Positions 52,458 to 62,117 are shown, counted from the stretch's first letter. The stretch: DNA of 64,000 nt from Oceanitalea sp047302425 (GCF_047302425.1 NZ_CP154855.1:1488001-1552000), one strand, 5' to 3'. Numbers and translations: made by a program. Notes: a model not told the origin generated them from the letters alone.

Positions 52458-53729
52458 GTGACCGAGCCCTCCTCCACCACCCGGGGCCGCTCCGCCCTCT
52501 CCGACCGCCTCTCGGAGACCAGTGCGCTGCGGACCCTGGTCGAGCGCACCCGTGGGCCGCGGCTGGGGATCGAGCGCGCCGTGCGGGCGGTCAACGTCGC
52601 CGGCTGGGCCGTGCTCGCCGTCGGTGTCGTCGCCTGGGTGGCGGGCCGCCGGCTGGGCTGGCTCGAGCTCGTCGTCCTCGGTGCCACGCTCGTCACGACC
52701 TTCGTCGCGGCGCTCGTCTTCACCCTGGGCCGCCACCCCTACGAGGTGAGCCTGCGGATGAGCGACCGGCGCGTCGTCGTCGGCGAGCGCGCGATGGCGG
52801 GGGTGACGGTGCGGAACGCCGCCCACCACCCGGTGCTGCCCGCCCGCGTCGAGCTGCCGGTCGGTGCGGCGCAGGTGGCCTTCCACCTCCCGGGCCTGGG
52901 CGCGGGGGAGGACCACGAGGAGATCTTCGCGATCCCCACGAGCCGCCGCAGCGTCATCCCGGTCGGCCCGGTCCGCACCGTGCGCGGCGACCCGCTCGGG
53001 CTCATGCGCCGCGGCGTCGCGTGGGGCGAGCCGGAGGAGCTCTACGTCCACCCGCGCACCGTCGTCCTCAGCTCCTCCGCGGCCGGCTTCATCCATGACC
53101 TCGAGGGCCGGCCCACCCGCGACGTCACGAGCGCCGACCTGTCCTTCCACGCCCTGCGCGAGTACGTCCCCGGCGACGATCGCCGCTACGTCCACTGGCG
53201 CACCTCCGCCCGCGCCGGCAAGCTCATGGTCCGCCAGTTCGAGGAGACGCGCCGCTCCCACCTCGTCGTCGGCATGAGCCGCAACGAGCGCGACTACGCG
53301 GACGAGGACGAGTTCGAGACCGCCGTCTCCACCCTCGGCTCGCTCGCCCTCCAGGCGATGCGCGAGGAGAAGGACCTCACCACCCTCACCAGCCACGAGA
53401 CGCTGCGCGCCGTCTCCCCGGGGCAGTACCTCGATCTCCTCACCCGCATCGAGACCGGCGCCGGGCCCTCCGGGGTCGTGTCGATCGCGCACCAGATCAG
53501 CCGGGACGTCGAGCGCGCCTCGATGGTCGTCCTCGTGTGCGGCTCCACGGTCACCCCCGACCAGATCCGCGCGGCCGGCGCCGTCCTGCCCGTGGACGCG
53601 CGCGCCTTCGCCGTCCAGGTCGTCAGCGGCGCGGAGACCGCCGTCCACACCGTCGGCGTCGTCACCGTGCTCACCATCGGCGAGCTCTCCGAGCTGCGCC
53701 GCGGATTCCGGAAGGCGGAGCGCCGGTGA
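52458..53729 (+). CDS. DUF58 domain protein
   Basis: A 423-residue membrane-bound protein. Two hydrophobic helices (about 48-68 and 72-92) are followed by a beta-rich part and the DUF58 domain, with the family motif 'LREYVPGDDRRYVHWRTSAR' and 'GKLMVRQFEE'. It resembles a von Willebrand A-type fold and works with MoxR ATPases. The GTG is 3 nt after the moxR stop. Its own stop overlaps the next start. Confidence 0.92.
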   Translation: MTEPSSTTRGRSALSDRLSETSALRTLVERTRGPRLGIERAVRAVNVAGWAVLAVGVVAWVAGRRLGWLELVVLGATLVTTFVAALVFTLGRHPYEVSLRMSDRRVVVGERAMAGVTVRNAAHHPVLPARVELPVGAAQVAFHLPGLGAGEDHEEIFAIPTSRRSVIPVGPVRTVRGDPLGLMRRGVAWGEPEELYVHPRTVVLSSSAAGFIHDLEGRPTRDVTSADLSFHALREYVPGDDRRYVHWRTSARAGKLMVRQFEETRRSHLVVGMSRNERDYADEDEFETAVSTLGSLALQAMREEKDLTTLTSHETLRAVSPGQYLDLLTRIETGAGPSGVVSIAHQISRDVERASMVVLVCGSTVTPDQIRAAGAVLPVDARAFAVQVVSGAETAVHTVGVVTVLTIGELSELRRGFRKAERR

Positions 53730-55984
53730 GCGACTACCTCGCGCTGCTGCGCGCCCGGTGGGCCGACGTCGTCGTGCCCCTCGGGCTCGTCCTCCTCGCC
53801 CTCGTCCCGCTCGTGCCCGTCTTCGGCAGCGGCCGGCTCGTCGCCGCCGCCGTCGGGGGAGCGGTGCTCGGCGCCGTCGTCGCCACCCTCGGCGCGTGGC
53901 GGCGCTGGACCACCCTCACCGTCGTGGCCGCCACCCTGGGCGCCGCCGTCGTCTTCTCCTCCCTCGCGGCCCCGACGACGGCGCTGGGCGGGATCGTGCC
54001 CACCCCGCAGACCATCGGCGCGGTCGGCAGCGGAGCGGTGACCTCGTGGAAGCAGGTCGTCACCCTCGCCCCGCCGCTCGGTGCCGTCGGCAACACGCTG
54101 ACCGCGCCCTACCTCCTCGCGCTGCTCGCCACGCTCGTCGCGGTCACCGTCTCGCTGCGCACCCGCCGGCCCGCGTGGGCGCTCGTCGCGCCCGCGCTCG
54201 TCCTCGCGCTGTCCATCCTCCTCGGGACCTCCCGGGAGCTGCTCGCGCTCCCGCTCGCGCTCGTCGGCGGCATCGGCGGGCTGCTGTGGGCCACGTGGCG
54301 CACCGGGCGCCTGCAGCAGGGACGGCCCGTCGCCGTCCTCGTCCTCGTCGCGGTCGCCGCGGTGGGCGGGACCGGCGTCGGTCTCCTCGCGCCCGGGGAC
54401 ACGCACCGCGTCGTCCTGCGCGAGATCATCGAGCCGCCGCTCGACCCGCACGACTACCCGAGCCCGCTCGCCGGCTTCCGCGCCTACCTCAAGGACCACC
54501 GCGAGGACACCATCCTCACGGTGAGCGGCCTGCCCGCCGGGGCGCCGGTGCGCCTGGCGACGATGGACGCCTACGACGGCACGACGTGGGCGGTCGCCGG
54601 CAGCGTGGACGGCAGCGCCGCCGGCTCGGGCACCTTCACCCGCATCGGGGAGCGCGTCGAGGCCACCGTGCCCGACGACGCCGTCACGGTCGAGGTCGAG
54701 CTCGGCGAGTACGCGGGCGTGTGGCTGCCCACGGTGGGACGCACCTACGACGTCGAGCTCGCCGGCCCCGACGCCGTCGAGCGGGAGCGCGACCTCTACT
54801 TCAACCGCACGTCCGGGACCGGCATCATCACGAGCGGCCTGCGCGAGGGCGACAGCTACTCGCTGCTCGCCACCCCCGTCATCGAGCCGCCGGTCAGCGC
54901 GCTCGAGGGCGCGCCACTCGCCCGCGTCGACCAGCCCGAGCTGTCCGGCGTGCCGGAGATGGTCGTCGCCGAGGCTTCGGCGATGGTCGCCTCCGCCGAG
55001 ACGCCGCTGGCCCGGGTCCAGGCCCTCGTCGGCAGCCTGCAGGAGGGCTACTTCTCCCACGGCCTCGAGGGCGACGCGCCCTCGCTCGCCGGCCACGGCG
55101 CCGCCCGCCTCGCGCAGATGGTCACCGAGGAGCTGATGATCGGCGACGAGGAGCAGTACGCGGCGCTCATGGGCCTCCTCGGCCGCGCCGTCGGGCTGCC
55201 CACCCGCGTCGTCATGGGCTTCGCGCCGCAGGCCGTCGGCGGCGGCGGGCCGGTGGAGATCACCGGCGACGACGTCACCGCCTGGGTCGAGGTCGCCTTC
55301 GAGGACCACGGCTGGGTGCCCTTCTACCCGACGCCGGACGAGGACCGCATCCCGCAGGTCGAGGAGCCGGAGCCGCAGGACCGCCCGCAGCCGCAGGTGC
55401 TCCAGCCGCCGCCGCCCGCGCAGGAGCCGCCGGAGGCGCCGCCGATGGACCGCGACGAGGTCGACGCGGACGAGGAGGAGGTCCCCGAGGACGAGCCGCT
55501 GGGCTACGCCCTGCTCATCGTGCTCGGTGTCGGCGCCTCGGTGCTCGTGCTGCTCCTCCCGCTGCTGCTCATCGTCCTGCTCAAGCTGCTGCGGCGCCGT
55601 CGACGGCGGACGCGGGGGAGCGGCTCGGGCCGGGTGGCCGGGGGATGGGCCGAGCTCGTCGACCGGGCCCGCGACCTCGGCGTGCCGGTCACCGGGTCCT
55701 CCACCCGCTACGAGCAGGCCCGCGAGCTGGAGGAGAGCCTGGCGACCGGGCGCAGCACCCGGCGCCGCAGCCAGCAGCCCGTGGACGTCACCGGCCTGGA
55801 CACCGCCTCGCTCGCGCGGCACGCCGACGCCGGCGTCTTCGGGCCCGTCCTGCCGGACGAGGGTGCTGTCGCGGGCTACTGGGAGCACGTGGAGTCCACA
55901 GAGGGCCGCCTGCGCGAGACGGTGGGCCGGCGCCGCTGGCTACGCTCGCGAGTCTCGCTTACCTCACTGCGAAAGGGCCGTTGA
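53726..55984 (+). CDS. TgpA-like membrane protein with inactive transglutaminase-like domain
   Basis: A 752-residue protein with about seven helices in the first 230 residues, a large extracytoplasmic part, another helix near 595 and a cytoplasmic tail. The transglutaminase-like core is recognisable in 'MIGDEEQYAALMGLLGRAVG' and 'VTAWVEVAFEDHGWVPFYPT'. The usual Cys is Glu, the His before 'AWVEV' is Thr, and the Asp of 'DPTP' is Tyr, so the catalytic triad is gone. It probably serves as a scaffold or binding module. The start overlaps the DUF58 stop, and the end overlaps the EssC-type gene. Confidence 0.85.
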   Translation: MSDYLALLRARWADVVVPLGLVLLALVPLVPVFGSGRLVAAAVGGAVLGAVVATLGAWRRWTTLTVVAATLGAAVVFSSLAAPTTALGGIVPTPQTIGAVGSGAVTSWKQVVTLAPPLGAVGNTLTAPYLLALLATLVAVTVSLRTRRPAWALVAPALVLALSILLGTSRELLALPLALVGGIGGLLWATWRTGRLQQGRPVAVLVLVAVAAVGGTGVGLLAPGDTHRVVLREIIEPPLDPHDYPSPLAGFRAYLKDHREDTILTVSGLPAGAPVRLATMDAYDGTTWAVAGSVDGSAAGSGTFTRIGERVEATVPDDAVTVEVELGEYAGVWLPTVGRTYDVELAGPDAVERERDLYFNRTSGTGIITSGLREGDSYSLLATPVIEPPVSALEGAPLARVDQPELSGVPEMVVAEASAMVASAETPLARVQALVGSLQEGYFSHGLEGDAPSLAGHGAARLAQMVTEELMIGDEEQYAALMGLLGRAVGLPTRVVMGFAPQAVGGGGPVEITGDDVTAWVEVAFEDHGWVPFYPTPDEDRIPQVEEPEPQDRPQPQVLQPPPPAQEPPEAPPMDRDEVDADEEEVPEDEPLGYALLIVLGVGASVLVLLLPLLLIVLLKLLRRRRRRTRGSGSGRVAGGWAELVDRARDLGVPVTGSSTRYEQARELEESLATGRSTRRRSQQPVDVTGLDTASLARHADAGVFGPVLPDEGAVAGYWEHVESTEGRLRETVGRRRWLRSRVSLTSLRKGR

Positions 55985-58900
55985 TGCGGATCAAGCTCAC
56001 GCTGCTGCGGACGGCCGCCGAGCCGGCGGACCTCGCGGTCACCGTCGACGGCACCGCCACGGTCGCCGAGCTGGCCCGCGCGCTCGCCGAGACCGACCCG
56101 GTGCCCACCCTGCTTTCCGAGCAGGACAGGCGTGAGCTCACGCTGCGCGTCCACGGCGCTGCCGGGGCGGAGGACCGCTCCACCCGGCTGCTGCTGCCCG
56201 AGGACGCGGCCGCCGAGACCGTCCGCTCCGGCTCCGTCGTCTCCCTCGCGCGGGCAGCGGCCCGCTTCGACGGCGCGGGCGGGGACCTGCCCGCCGCGGC
56301 CCGGCTCACCGTCATCGACGGGCCCGACGCCGGGCTCGAGGTCACCCTCCCGGAGGGCACCTCGATCATCGGCCGCGGCAAGGGCTGCGACGTGCGGCTC
56401 TCCGACCCCACGGTGTCGAAGGAGCACGCCCGCCTCGCCGTCACCGACATCATCGAGATCGTCGACCTGCGCAGCGCCAACGGCCTGCTCATGGGCGACG
56501 GCCTCGTCCAGCGCGCCGCGCTGCTGCCGGAGGACACCGTCACCCTCGGTGACACGACGATCCGCGTCACCCGCATCGCCGCCAGCCGGCACGCGGCGCC
56601 CGGCGCCGCGCACGTGGAGTTCAACCGCTCCCCGCGCCTGGCCCCGGTCTACGAGGGGGAGGAGCGCGACGCCCCCAAGCCGCCCGAGCCGCCGAAGCCG
56701 ACGAAGTTCCCCGTCGTCATCCTCCTGGTCCCGCTCCTCATGGCGCCGGTGTTCCTCTACTTCGGCCGCGGCGCCCTGGGGCTGGTGTTCATGGCGATGA
56801 TGCCGCTCATGGTCATGGGCAACTACATCGACCGGCGGGTGACGAGCAAGCGGGAGTACCAGGCCGCCATCGAGCAGTTCGGCCGCTCGGTCGACGCCAT
56901 GCGCACCGAGCTCGAGACCGAGCGGGAGCGCGAGCGGACCACCCGGCTGGGGGAGTCGCCGGCCGTCCAGGACATCCGCAGCTCGGCCCTCGCGCTCGAG
57001 CCGCTCCTGTGGACCCGCCGCCCCGAGCACGACGCCTACCTCGACCTGCGCCTGGGCCTGGGCACCCTGCCCTCCCGCAACTCGGTCACGCTGCCGGCCC
57101 GCAACGCCGCCGTGCCCGAGCACTGGGAGATGGTCGCCGCCCTGCGGGAGGACTTCCGCGAGATCGACGGCGTGCCCGCCACCGTCCAGCTGCGCGAGTC
57201 CGGCGCCCTCGGTCTGGCCGGCCCGCGGCACGTCCTGGACGACGTCGCCCGCGCGGCCGTGTCCCAGCTCGTCACCCTGCACTCCCCGGCCGAGCTCGTC
57301 CTCGCCGTCGCCACCTCCGCCGCCAGCGCGGCCCGGTGGGACTGGACGAAGTGGCTGCCGCACGTCGGCTCGGTCCACTCCCCGCTCGAGGGCGCGCACA
57401 TCGGCTCCAACCAGGCCGGGGTCATCCAGCTCGTCGGCAAGATCGAGGGGCTCCTCGACGCCCGCCGCCGCGCCGCCGGGGCGACCTCGACCCTCCAGCT
57501 GCCCACCCTCGTCCTCCTCGTCGAGGACGACGCCCCGATCGAGCGGGGCCGGCTCGTGCGGATCGCGGAGGAGGGCCCCGCCGTCGGCATCCACGTCCTG
57601 TGGTGCGCCTCCGCCCAGGAGCGGCTGCCCGCCGTGTGCCGTACCTTCCTCACCGTCTCGACGACGACGGACGCCGGCACCGCCGGTTACGTCCAGGCCG
57701 GGGCCGCGATCCGCCCGCTCGTGTGCGACACGGTGGGCGAGGACCAGGCCCTCGCGCTGGCCAAGCACCTGTCCGCCGTCGTCGACGCCGGTGCGCCCGT
57801 CGACGACGCCTCCGACCTGCCCGCCCGCGTCTCCTACCTCGGCCTCCTCGGCCCGGAGACGGCGGAGGGGCCGGCCGCCACCCTCGAGCGGTGGCGGGAG
57901 AACGGCTCCCTCGTCCCGCGCGACGGCACCCCGCCCCAGCGGCGGCGCCACGACGCCAACCTCCGCGCGCTCATCGGGCAGGCGGCGACCGAGCCCTTCA
58001 CCCTCGACCTGCGCACCCAGGGCCCGCACGCCCTCGTCGGCGGCACCACCGGTGCCGGCAAGTCGGAGTTCCTCCAGTCCTGGGTGCTCGGCATGGCCGC
58101 CGCGCACAGCCCGGACCGGGTGACCTTCCTCTTCGTCGACTACAAGGGCGGCTCGGCCTTCGCCGACTGCGTCGACCTGCCTCACACGGTCGGCCTCGTC
58201 ACCGACCTGTCCCCGCACCTCGTGCGCCGCGCGCTCACCTCGCTGCGCGCCGAGCTCCACTTCCGCGAGCACCTGCTCAACCGCAAGGGCGCCAAGGACC
58301 TCCTCGCCCTCGAGCGGACCGGCGACCCGGAGTGCCCGCCGAGCCTCGTCATCATCGTCGACGAGTTCGCGGCGCTGGCCACCGAGGTGCCCGAGTTCGT
58401 CGACGGCGTCGTCGACGTCGCCCAGCGCGGCCGCTCCCTGGGCCTGCACCTCGTGCTCGCCACCCAGCGCCCCGCCGGCGTCATCAAGGACAACCTGCGC
58501 GCCAACACCAACCTGCGGGTCGCGCTGCGGATGAACGACGAGTCCGACTCCAAGGACGTCCTCGGCCTGCCGGTCGCCGCGGCCTTCGACCCCTCGCTGC
58601 CCGGACGCGGCGCAGCCCGCACCGGCCCTGGTCGGGTGACGATGTTCCAGACCGGCTACGCCGGCGGACGCTCGACGACGGCGCGCCCCAAGCCGCAGGT
58701 CGAGGTCGAGACCCTCGCGATGGGCGCCGGCACCCGCTGGGAGCGCCCGGAGCGGCCCGAGGAGCTCGAGACCGGCCCGGTGGACGAGGGGCCGACCGAC
58801 ATCCGGCGCGTCGTCGACTCGATCCGCGCCGCTGCCACCAGCGCCGGCGTCCCCGAGCCGCGCAAGCCCTGGCTGCCGACCCTGGCCGAGGTGCAGGACC

Positions 58901-60405
58901 TGTCCGCCCTGCACCCGCGCACCGACGCGGCGCTGCCGCTCGGCGTCGTCGACGACCCCGCCCACCAGCGGCAGGTCACCACCTACTACCGCCCCGACGT
59001 CGACGGCAACATCGCCTTCTACGGGGCCAGCGGCTCGGGCAAGTCGACGGCGTTGCGCACCCTCGCCATCGCCGCCGGCATCACCCCCAAGGGCGGGCCC
59101 GTGCAGGTCTACGCGATGGACTTCTCCTCCGGCGGCCTCGCCGCGCTCGAGGGGCTGCCGCACGTCGGCTCGGTCATCGACGGCGACGACGCCGAGCGCG
59201 TCCAGCGGCTGCTGCGCCAGCTGCGCGAGACCGTCGAGGAGCGCTCGGCGCGCTACGCCGCCGCCCGCGCCAGCACCATCGAGGAGTACCGGGAGATCGC
59301 CGGGCGCCCCGACGAGCCGCGCATCCTCCTCCTCATCGACGGCTACGGCGCCTTCCGCAGCGAGTGGGAGTCCGTCGGCGCACGGATGCCCTACTACCAG
59401 CTCTTCCTCCAGCTCCTCGTCGACGGCCGCGGTGCCGGCGTCCACGTCGCCGTCACCGCCGACCGGGCCGGGTCCATCCCGTCCTCGGTGGCCGGGAGCC
59501 TGCCGCGCAAGGTCGTCATGCGGCAGGTCGACGCTGCCGCCTACGCGATGCTCGGGGCGCCCAAGGACGTCCTCGACGAGTCCTCCCCGCCCGGGCGGGC
59601 CATCGCCGGGGGCCTGGAGATGCAGGTGGCGGTGCTCGGCGGCTCGGCCAACCTCGCCGAGCAGGTGCGCGCCATCGAGAAGCTCGCCGGCACCCTGCGC
59701 CGCGCCGGGGTGCCCGAGGCGCCGGCCGTGCGCCGCCTGCCCGAGCTCGTCCCAGCGGACACGATGCCGGGCCACCTCGCGGGGCTGCCCGTCGTCGGGG
59801 TCGCCGACGACACCCTCGAGCCGGTCGGCATCGAGGCGCTGGGTACCTTCCTGCTCGCCGGGCCGCCGCAGTCCGGGCGCACCAACGCCCTGCACTGGCT
59901 CGTCCGCTCGGTGCAGCGCGCCCACCCCGAGGCCCGCTTCCTCTACTTCGGCGCGCGCCGCTCGGCGCTGCGCGGGCTGGACCTGTGGGAGCAGGCCGCC
60001 ACGGGTGCGGCCGACGTCGCCGAGCTCGCCAAGGCCGTCGTCGCCGAGCTGAAGGAACCGCCGCCGGAGGGTCAGGTGGGCACCGTCGTCGTCATCGAGG
60101 CGCTCGCGGACTTCCTCACGACGCCCGCCGACGCGCCCCTCGTCGAGGTCATCAAGGCCGTCAAGCGCAACGAGCACTTCGTCATCGGCGAGGGCGACAC
60201 GAGCGCGTGGGGCGCCTCCTGGCCGCTCGTCTCCGAGATCCGCAACGGCCGCCGCGGCCTGGCCCTCCAGCCCGACCAGCTCGAGGGCGACACGCTGTTC
60301 CGCACCTCCTTCCCGCGCGTCCAGCGCAAGGAGTTCCCCGTGGGCCGCGGCATGCTCGTCGACAAGGCCAAGGTCCGGCGCGTCCAGCTGCCCCTCCTCG
60401 GCTGA
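55984..60405 (+). CDS. EssC/EccC-type FtsK-SpoIIIE ATPase of a type VII secretion system
   Basis: A 1473-residue motor protein. A ubiquitin-like or FHA-like first domain (1-95) is followed by a FHA domain (about 108-185, 'IIGRGKGCDVRLSD', 'SKEHARL'), two membrane helices (about 240-285) and three ATPase modules. Walker A sites are 'GGTTGAGKSEFLQ' (about 685), 'GASGSGKSTALR' (about 1015) and the degenerate 'GPPQSGRTNALH' (about 1293). The FHA-TM-ATPase order is that of EssC of Firmicutes, not of the mycobacterial EccCa/EccCb. It should power export of the WXG100 protein. Confidence 0.93.
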   Translation: MRIKLTLLRTAAEPADLAVTVDGTATVAELARALAETDPVPTLLSEQDRRELTLRVHGAAGAEDRSTRLLLPEDAAAETVRSGSVVSLARAAARFDGAGGDLPAAARLTVIDGPDAGLEVTLPEGTSIIGRGKGCDVRLSDPTVSKEHARLAVTDIIEIVDLRSANGLLMGDGLVQRAALLPEDTVTLGDTTIRVTRIAASRHAAPGAAHVEFNRSPRLAPVYEGEERDAPKPPEPPKPTKFPVVILLVPLLMAPVFLYFGRGALGLVFMAMMPLMVMGNYIDRRVTSKREYQAAIEQFGRSVDAMRTELETERERERTTRLGESPAVQDIRSSALALEPLLWTRRPEHDAYLDLRLGLGTLPSRNSVTLPARNAAVPEHWEMVAALREDFREIDGVPATVQLRESGALGLAGPRHVLDDVARAAVSQLVTLHSPAELVLAVATSAASAARWDWTKWLPHVGSVHSPLEGAHIGSNQAGVIQLVGKIEGLLDARRRAAGATSTLQLPTLVLLVEDDAPIERGRLVRIAEEGPAVGIHVLWCASAQERLPAVCRTFLTVSTTTDAGTAGYVQAGAAIRPLVCDTVGEDQALALAKHLSAVVDAGAPVDDASDLPARVSYLGLLGPETAEGPAATLERWRENGSLVPRDGTPPQRRRHDANLRALIGQAATEPFTLDLRTQGPHALVGGTTGAGKSEFLQSWVLGMAAAHSPDRVTFLFVDYKGGSAFADCVDLPHTVGLVTDLSPHLVRRALTSLRAELHFREHLLNRKGAKDLLALERTGDPECPPSLVIIVDEFAALATEVPEFVDGVVDVAQRGRSLGLHLVLATQRPAGVIKDNLRANTNLRVALRMNDESDSKDVLGLPVAAAFDPSLPGRGAARTGPGRVTMFQTGYAGGRSTTARPKPQVEVETLAMGAGTRWERPERPEELETGPVDEGPTDIRRVVDSIRAAATSAGVPEPRKPWLPTLAEVQDLSALHPRTDAALPLGVVDDPAHQRQVTTYYRPDVDGNIAFYGASGSGKSTALRTLAIAAGITPKGGPVQVYAMDFSSGGLAALEGLPHVGSVIDGDDAERVQRLLRQLRETVEERSARYAAARASTIEEYREIAGRPDEPRILLLIDGYGAFRSEWESVGARMPYYQLFLQLLVDGRGAGVHVAVTADRAGSIPSSVAGSLPRKVVMRQVDAAAYAMLGAPKDVLDESSPPGRAIAGGLEMQVAVLGGSANLAEQVRAIEKLAGTLRRAGVPEAPAVRRLPELVPADTMPGHLAGLPVVGVADDTLEPVGIEALGTFLLAGPPQSGRTNALHWLVRSVQRAHPEARFLYFGARRSALRGLDLWEQAATGAADVAELAKAVVAELKEPPPEGQVGTVVVIEALADFLTTPADAPLVEVIKAVKRNEHFVIGEGDTSAWGASWPLVSEIRNGRRGLALQPDQLEGDTLFRTSFPRVQRKEFPVGRGMLVDKAKVRRVQLPLLG

Positions 60406-60410
60406 GGGGA

Positions 60411-60424
60411 GGGGAGTTCTCCCC
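60411..60424. promoter_or_regulatory. Palindromic upstream motif 2 (before the WXG100 gene)
   Basis: GGGGAGTTCTCCCC is a perfect palindrome 6 nt after the EssC-type stop. A -10-like TAGGAA lies about 36 nt downstream. It matches the motif at 45101-45115 in core sequence and in distance to the -10. Confidence 0.6.
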
Positions 60425-60522
60425 ATGCCGGTGGGGCGACAAGGCGGCTCGCCACCCGGTAGGAATGTCACTGTGAGAACCCCGCCGGTGGGCGGTGGGG
60501 GCCCGAACCGAAGGAGACACCC

Positions 60523-60819
60523 GTGGCCAACATCAACGTGACCTACGAGGAGATGCGCAACGCCGCGACCTACCTCGTCGCCGGCAAGGACGAGGTCCAG
60601 ACCAAGCTCGCCGAGCTCAAGACCTACATCGAGAACCTCGTGAACTCCGGCTTCGTCACCGACCAGGCCTCGGGTGCGTTCAACGAGACCTACTCCGAGT
60701 TCACCACCAACGCCACCGAGGTCATCGAGAACCTCACCAACCTCGGCAACTACCTCACCGGCGCCGCCGACCAGATGCAGGCGACCGACGAGGCCCTCGC
60801 CGCCCAGGCGCGCGGCTGA
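60523..60819 (+). CDS. WXG100/ESAT-6-like secreted protein lacking the Trp
   Basis: A 98-residue protein predicted to form a helical hairpin. The N-terminal helix 'TYEEMRNAATYLVAGKDEVQ' and the second helix 'FNETYSEFTTNATEVIENL' fit the WXG100 pattern, but the turn reads 'NSGFVTDQASG', so the Trp-X-Gly is replaced by a Phe-containing loop. GAAGGAGA lies before the GTG start. The gene follows the EssC-type ATPase and has its own promoter region. It is the only small secretion substrate visible; a clear YxxxD/E export signal is not seen. Confidence 0.88.
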   Translation: MANINVTYEEMRNAATYLVAGKDEVQTKLAELKTYIENLVNSGFVTDQASGAFNETYSEFTTNATEVIENLTNLGNYLTGAADQMQATDEALAAQARG

Positions 60820-60877
60820 CACACCCGCCGGGTACGGGCCACGCGCCCGTGCCCGGCGGTGTGCGTTTGACGAGAGG

Positions 60878-62116
60878 ATGACGGCGGTGCGCGAGGCGCT
60901 GGTGCCGAGGGCGGCGATGCCCTACCTGGACCCGGCGGTCCCCGCGAACGCCCACCACGCCGAGCTGGCGCCGCTGCGGCGCGAGGCCCTCGACGTCCTC
61001 GCCGCCGGGTACCGCTCCGCCGGCCGCACCCTCCTCGGTGTCCTCGCCTGGGCGCTGACCGCCGGGGGAGCGACGCTCCTCGCCGTGCTCCCGTGGCAGG
61101 CCCTCGGCACGCCGGCGACGGCGGCGCTCGCCGCTGCCGGGGCGCTCGCCCTGGCGGGCGGGCTGTGGCTCGCCGCCGTCGTCCTGCGCGCCGGCCGGCG
61201 GATCACCGGCGCGGCGGCCGCCTGGCTGCGCGTGCCCGCCGCCGGCGCGAGTGACGCCGACGCCCGGGGGCTGCTCGCGGTGCTGCGCTGGCGGGCGGTG
61301 CTCGCGGCCGTGGCAGCCGCGGCGGCCGTCGCGCTCACCGTCATCCTCGCGTGGGCCGTGGCCCGCACCGGTGCGCTCGGTGGCACCTACCTCGCCACGG
61401 GCAGCCCGGCCGCGGTGCCGGACGAGACGCGCGCGGTGGTCATCGCCGCGCTGGCGGCGGCGGCGCTCACCGCTGCCGGGGTGGCCGTCGGCACCTTCGG
61501 CGGCGTCCGCGTCGTCCTCGAGGCGGCGTGGAGCCGCCCCACCGTCGCCGGGGCGCCCGCGGTGCCGCGGTCCCCGGAGAGCTTCGCGCCGCCCCGTCCC
61601 GTGCCCTCGTACGGGGGTGCCCGAGCGGCCGCGGCGACCCACGCGGCCTCTCCGTCGCCCGCCGGCGTCCAGCCGACCGTCGGGCCACCGACCGTCGAGC
61701 TCGACCTCTCCTCCCTGCGCACCGCCCTCGCCGGCCCCGAGGGCGCCGCGGCCACCTCCGGGCAGGGGGCGCGGGTGCAGGTCGTGCTGCCCGACGGGCG
61801 CCGGCTGCGGGAGGGGACGACGCTCGTGGGCCGCCGTCCCCACGCCCGCCCGGCGGACATGGTCGACGACGTCGTCGCCCTCACCGACCAGACCGTGACG
61901 AAGACGCACGCCGCGATCACCGTCGCGGGGGACCAGGTGCGCGTCGTCGACCGGGCGTCGACGAACGGTACGCTGCTCGAGGCCGCTGACGGGTCCCTCG
62001 TCCGCTGCCGCCCGTGGCAGGAGACGACCGTCCGGGCTCCCGCGATCATCCACCTGGGCCGCACCCGGCTGCACGCGCGTGCGGACGCGGCCCCACGTCC
62101 CACCGAGGTCGCCTGA
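60878..62116 (+). CDS. Membrane protein with C-terminal FHA domain (paralogue 1)
   Basis: A 412-residue protein with four hydrophobic helices in two pairs (about 45-100 and 130-200), a Pro/Ala linker and a C-terminal FHA domain ('LVGRRPHARPADMVDD', 'TVTKTHAAI', 'DRASTNGTLL'). The FHA side should be cytoplasmic and read phosphothreonine made by the kinase at 42865. It is paralogous to the next gene. The GTG at 60887 has better spacing to GAGAGG and may be the real start. Confidence 0.82.
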   Translation: MTAVREALVPRAAMPYLDPAVPANAHHAELAPLRREALDVLAAGYRSAGRTLLGVLAWALTAGGATLLAVLPWQALGTPATAALAAAGALALAGGLWLAAVVLRAGRRITGAAAAWLRVPAAGASDADARGLLAVLRWRAVLAAVAAAAAVALTVILAWAVARTGALGGTYLATGSPAAVPDETRAVVIAALAAAALTAAGVAVGTFGGVRVVLEAAWSRPTVAGAPAVPRSPESFAPPRPVPSYGGARAAAATHAASPSPAGVQPTVGPPTVELDLSSLRTALAGPEGAAATSGQGARVQVVLPDGRRLREGTTLVGRRPHARPADMVDDVVALTDQTVTKTHAAITVAGDQVRVVDRASTNGTLLEAADGSLVRCRPWQETTVRAPAIIHLGRTRLHARADAAPRPTEVA

Positions 62117-62117
62117 C

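Noticed and set aside
55876..60822. A 1648-codon open frame on the minus strand opposite the EssC-type gene
   Set aside because: The plus strand encodes intact FtsK-type ATPase motifs. The antisense reading has no motif and follows the mirror composition.
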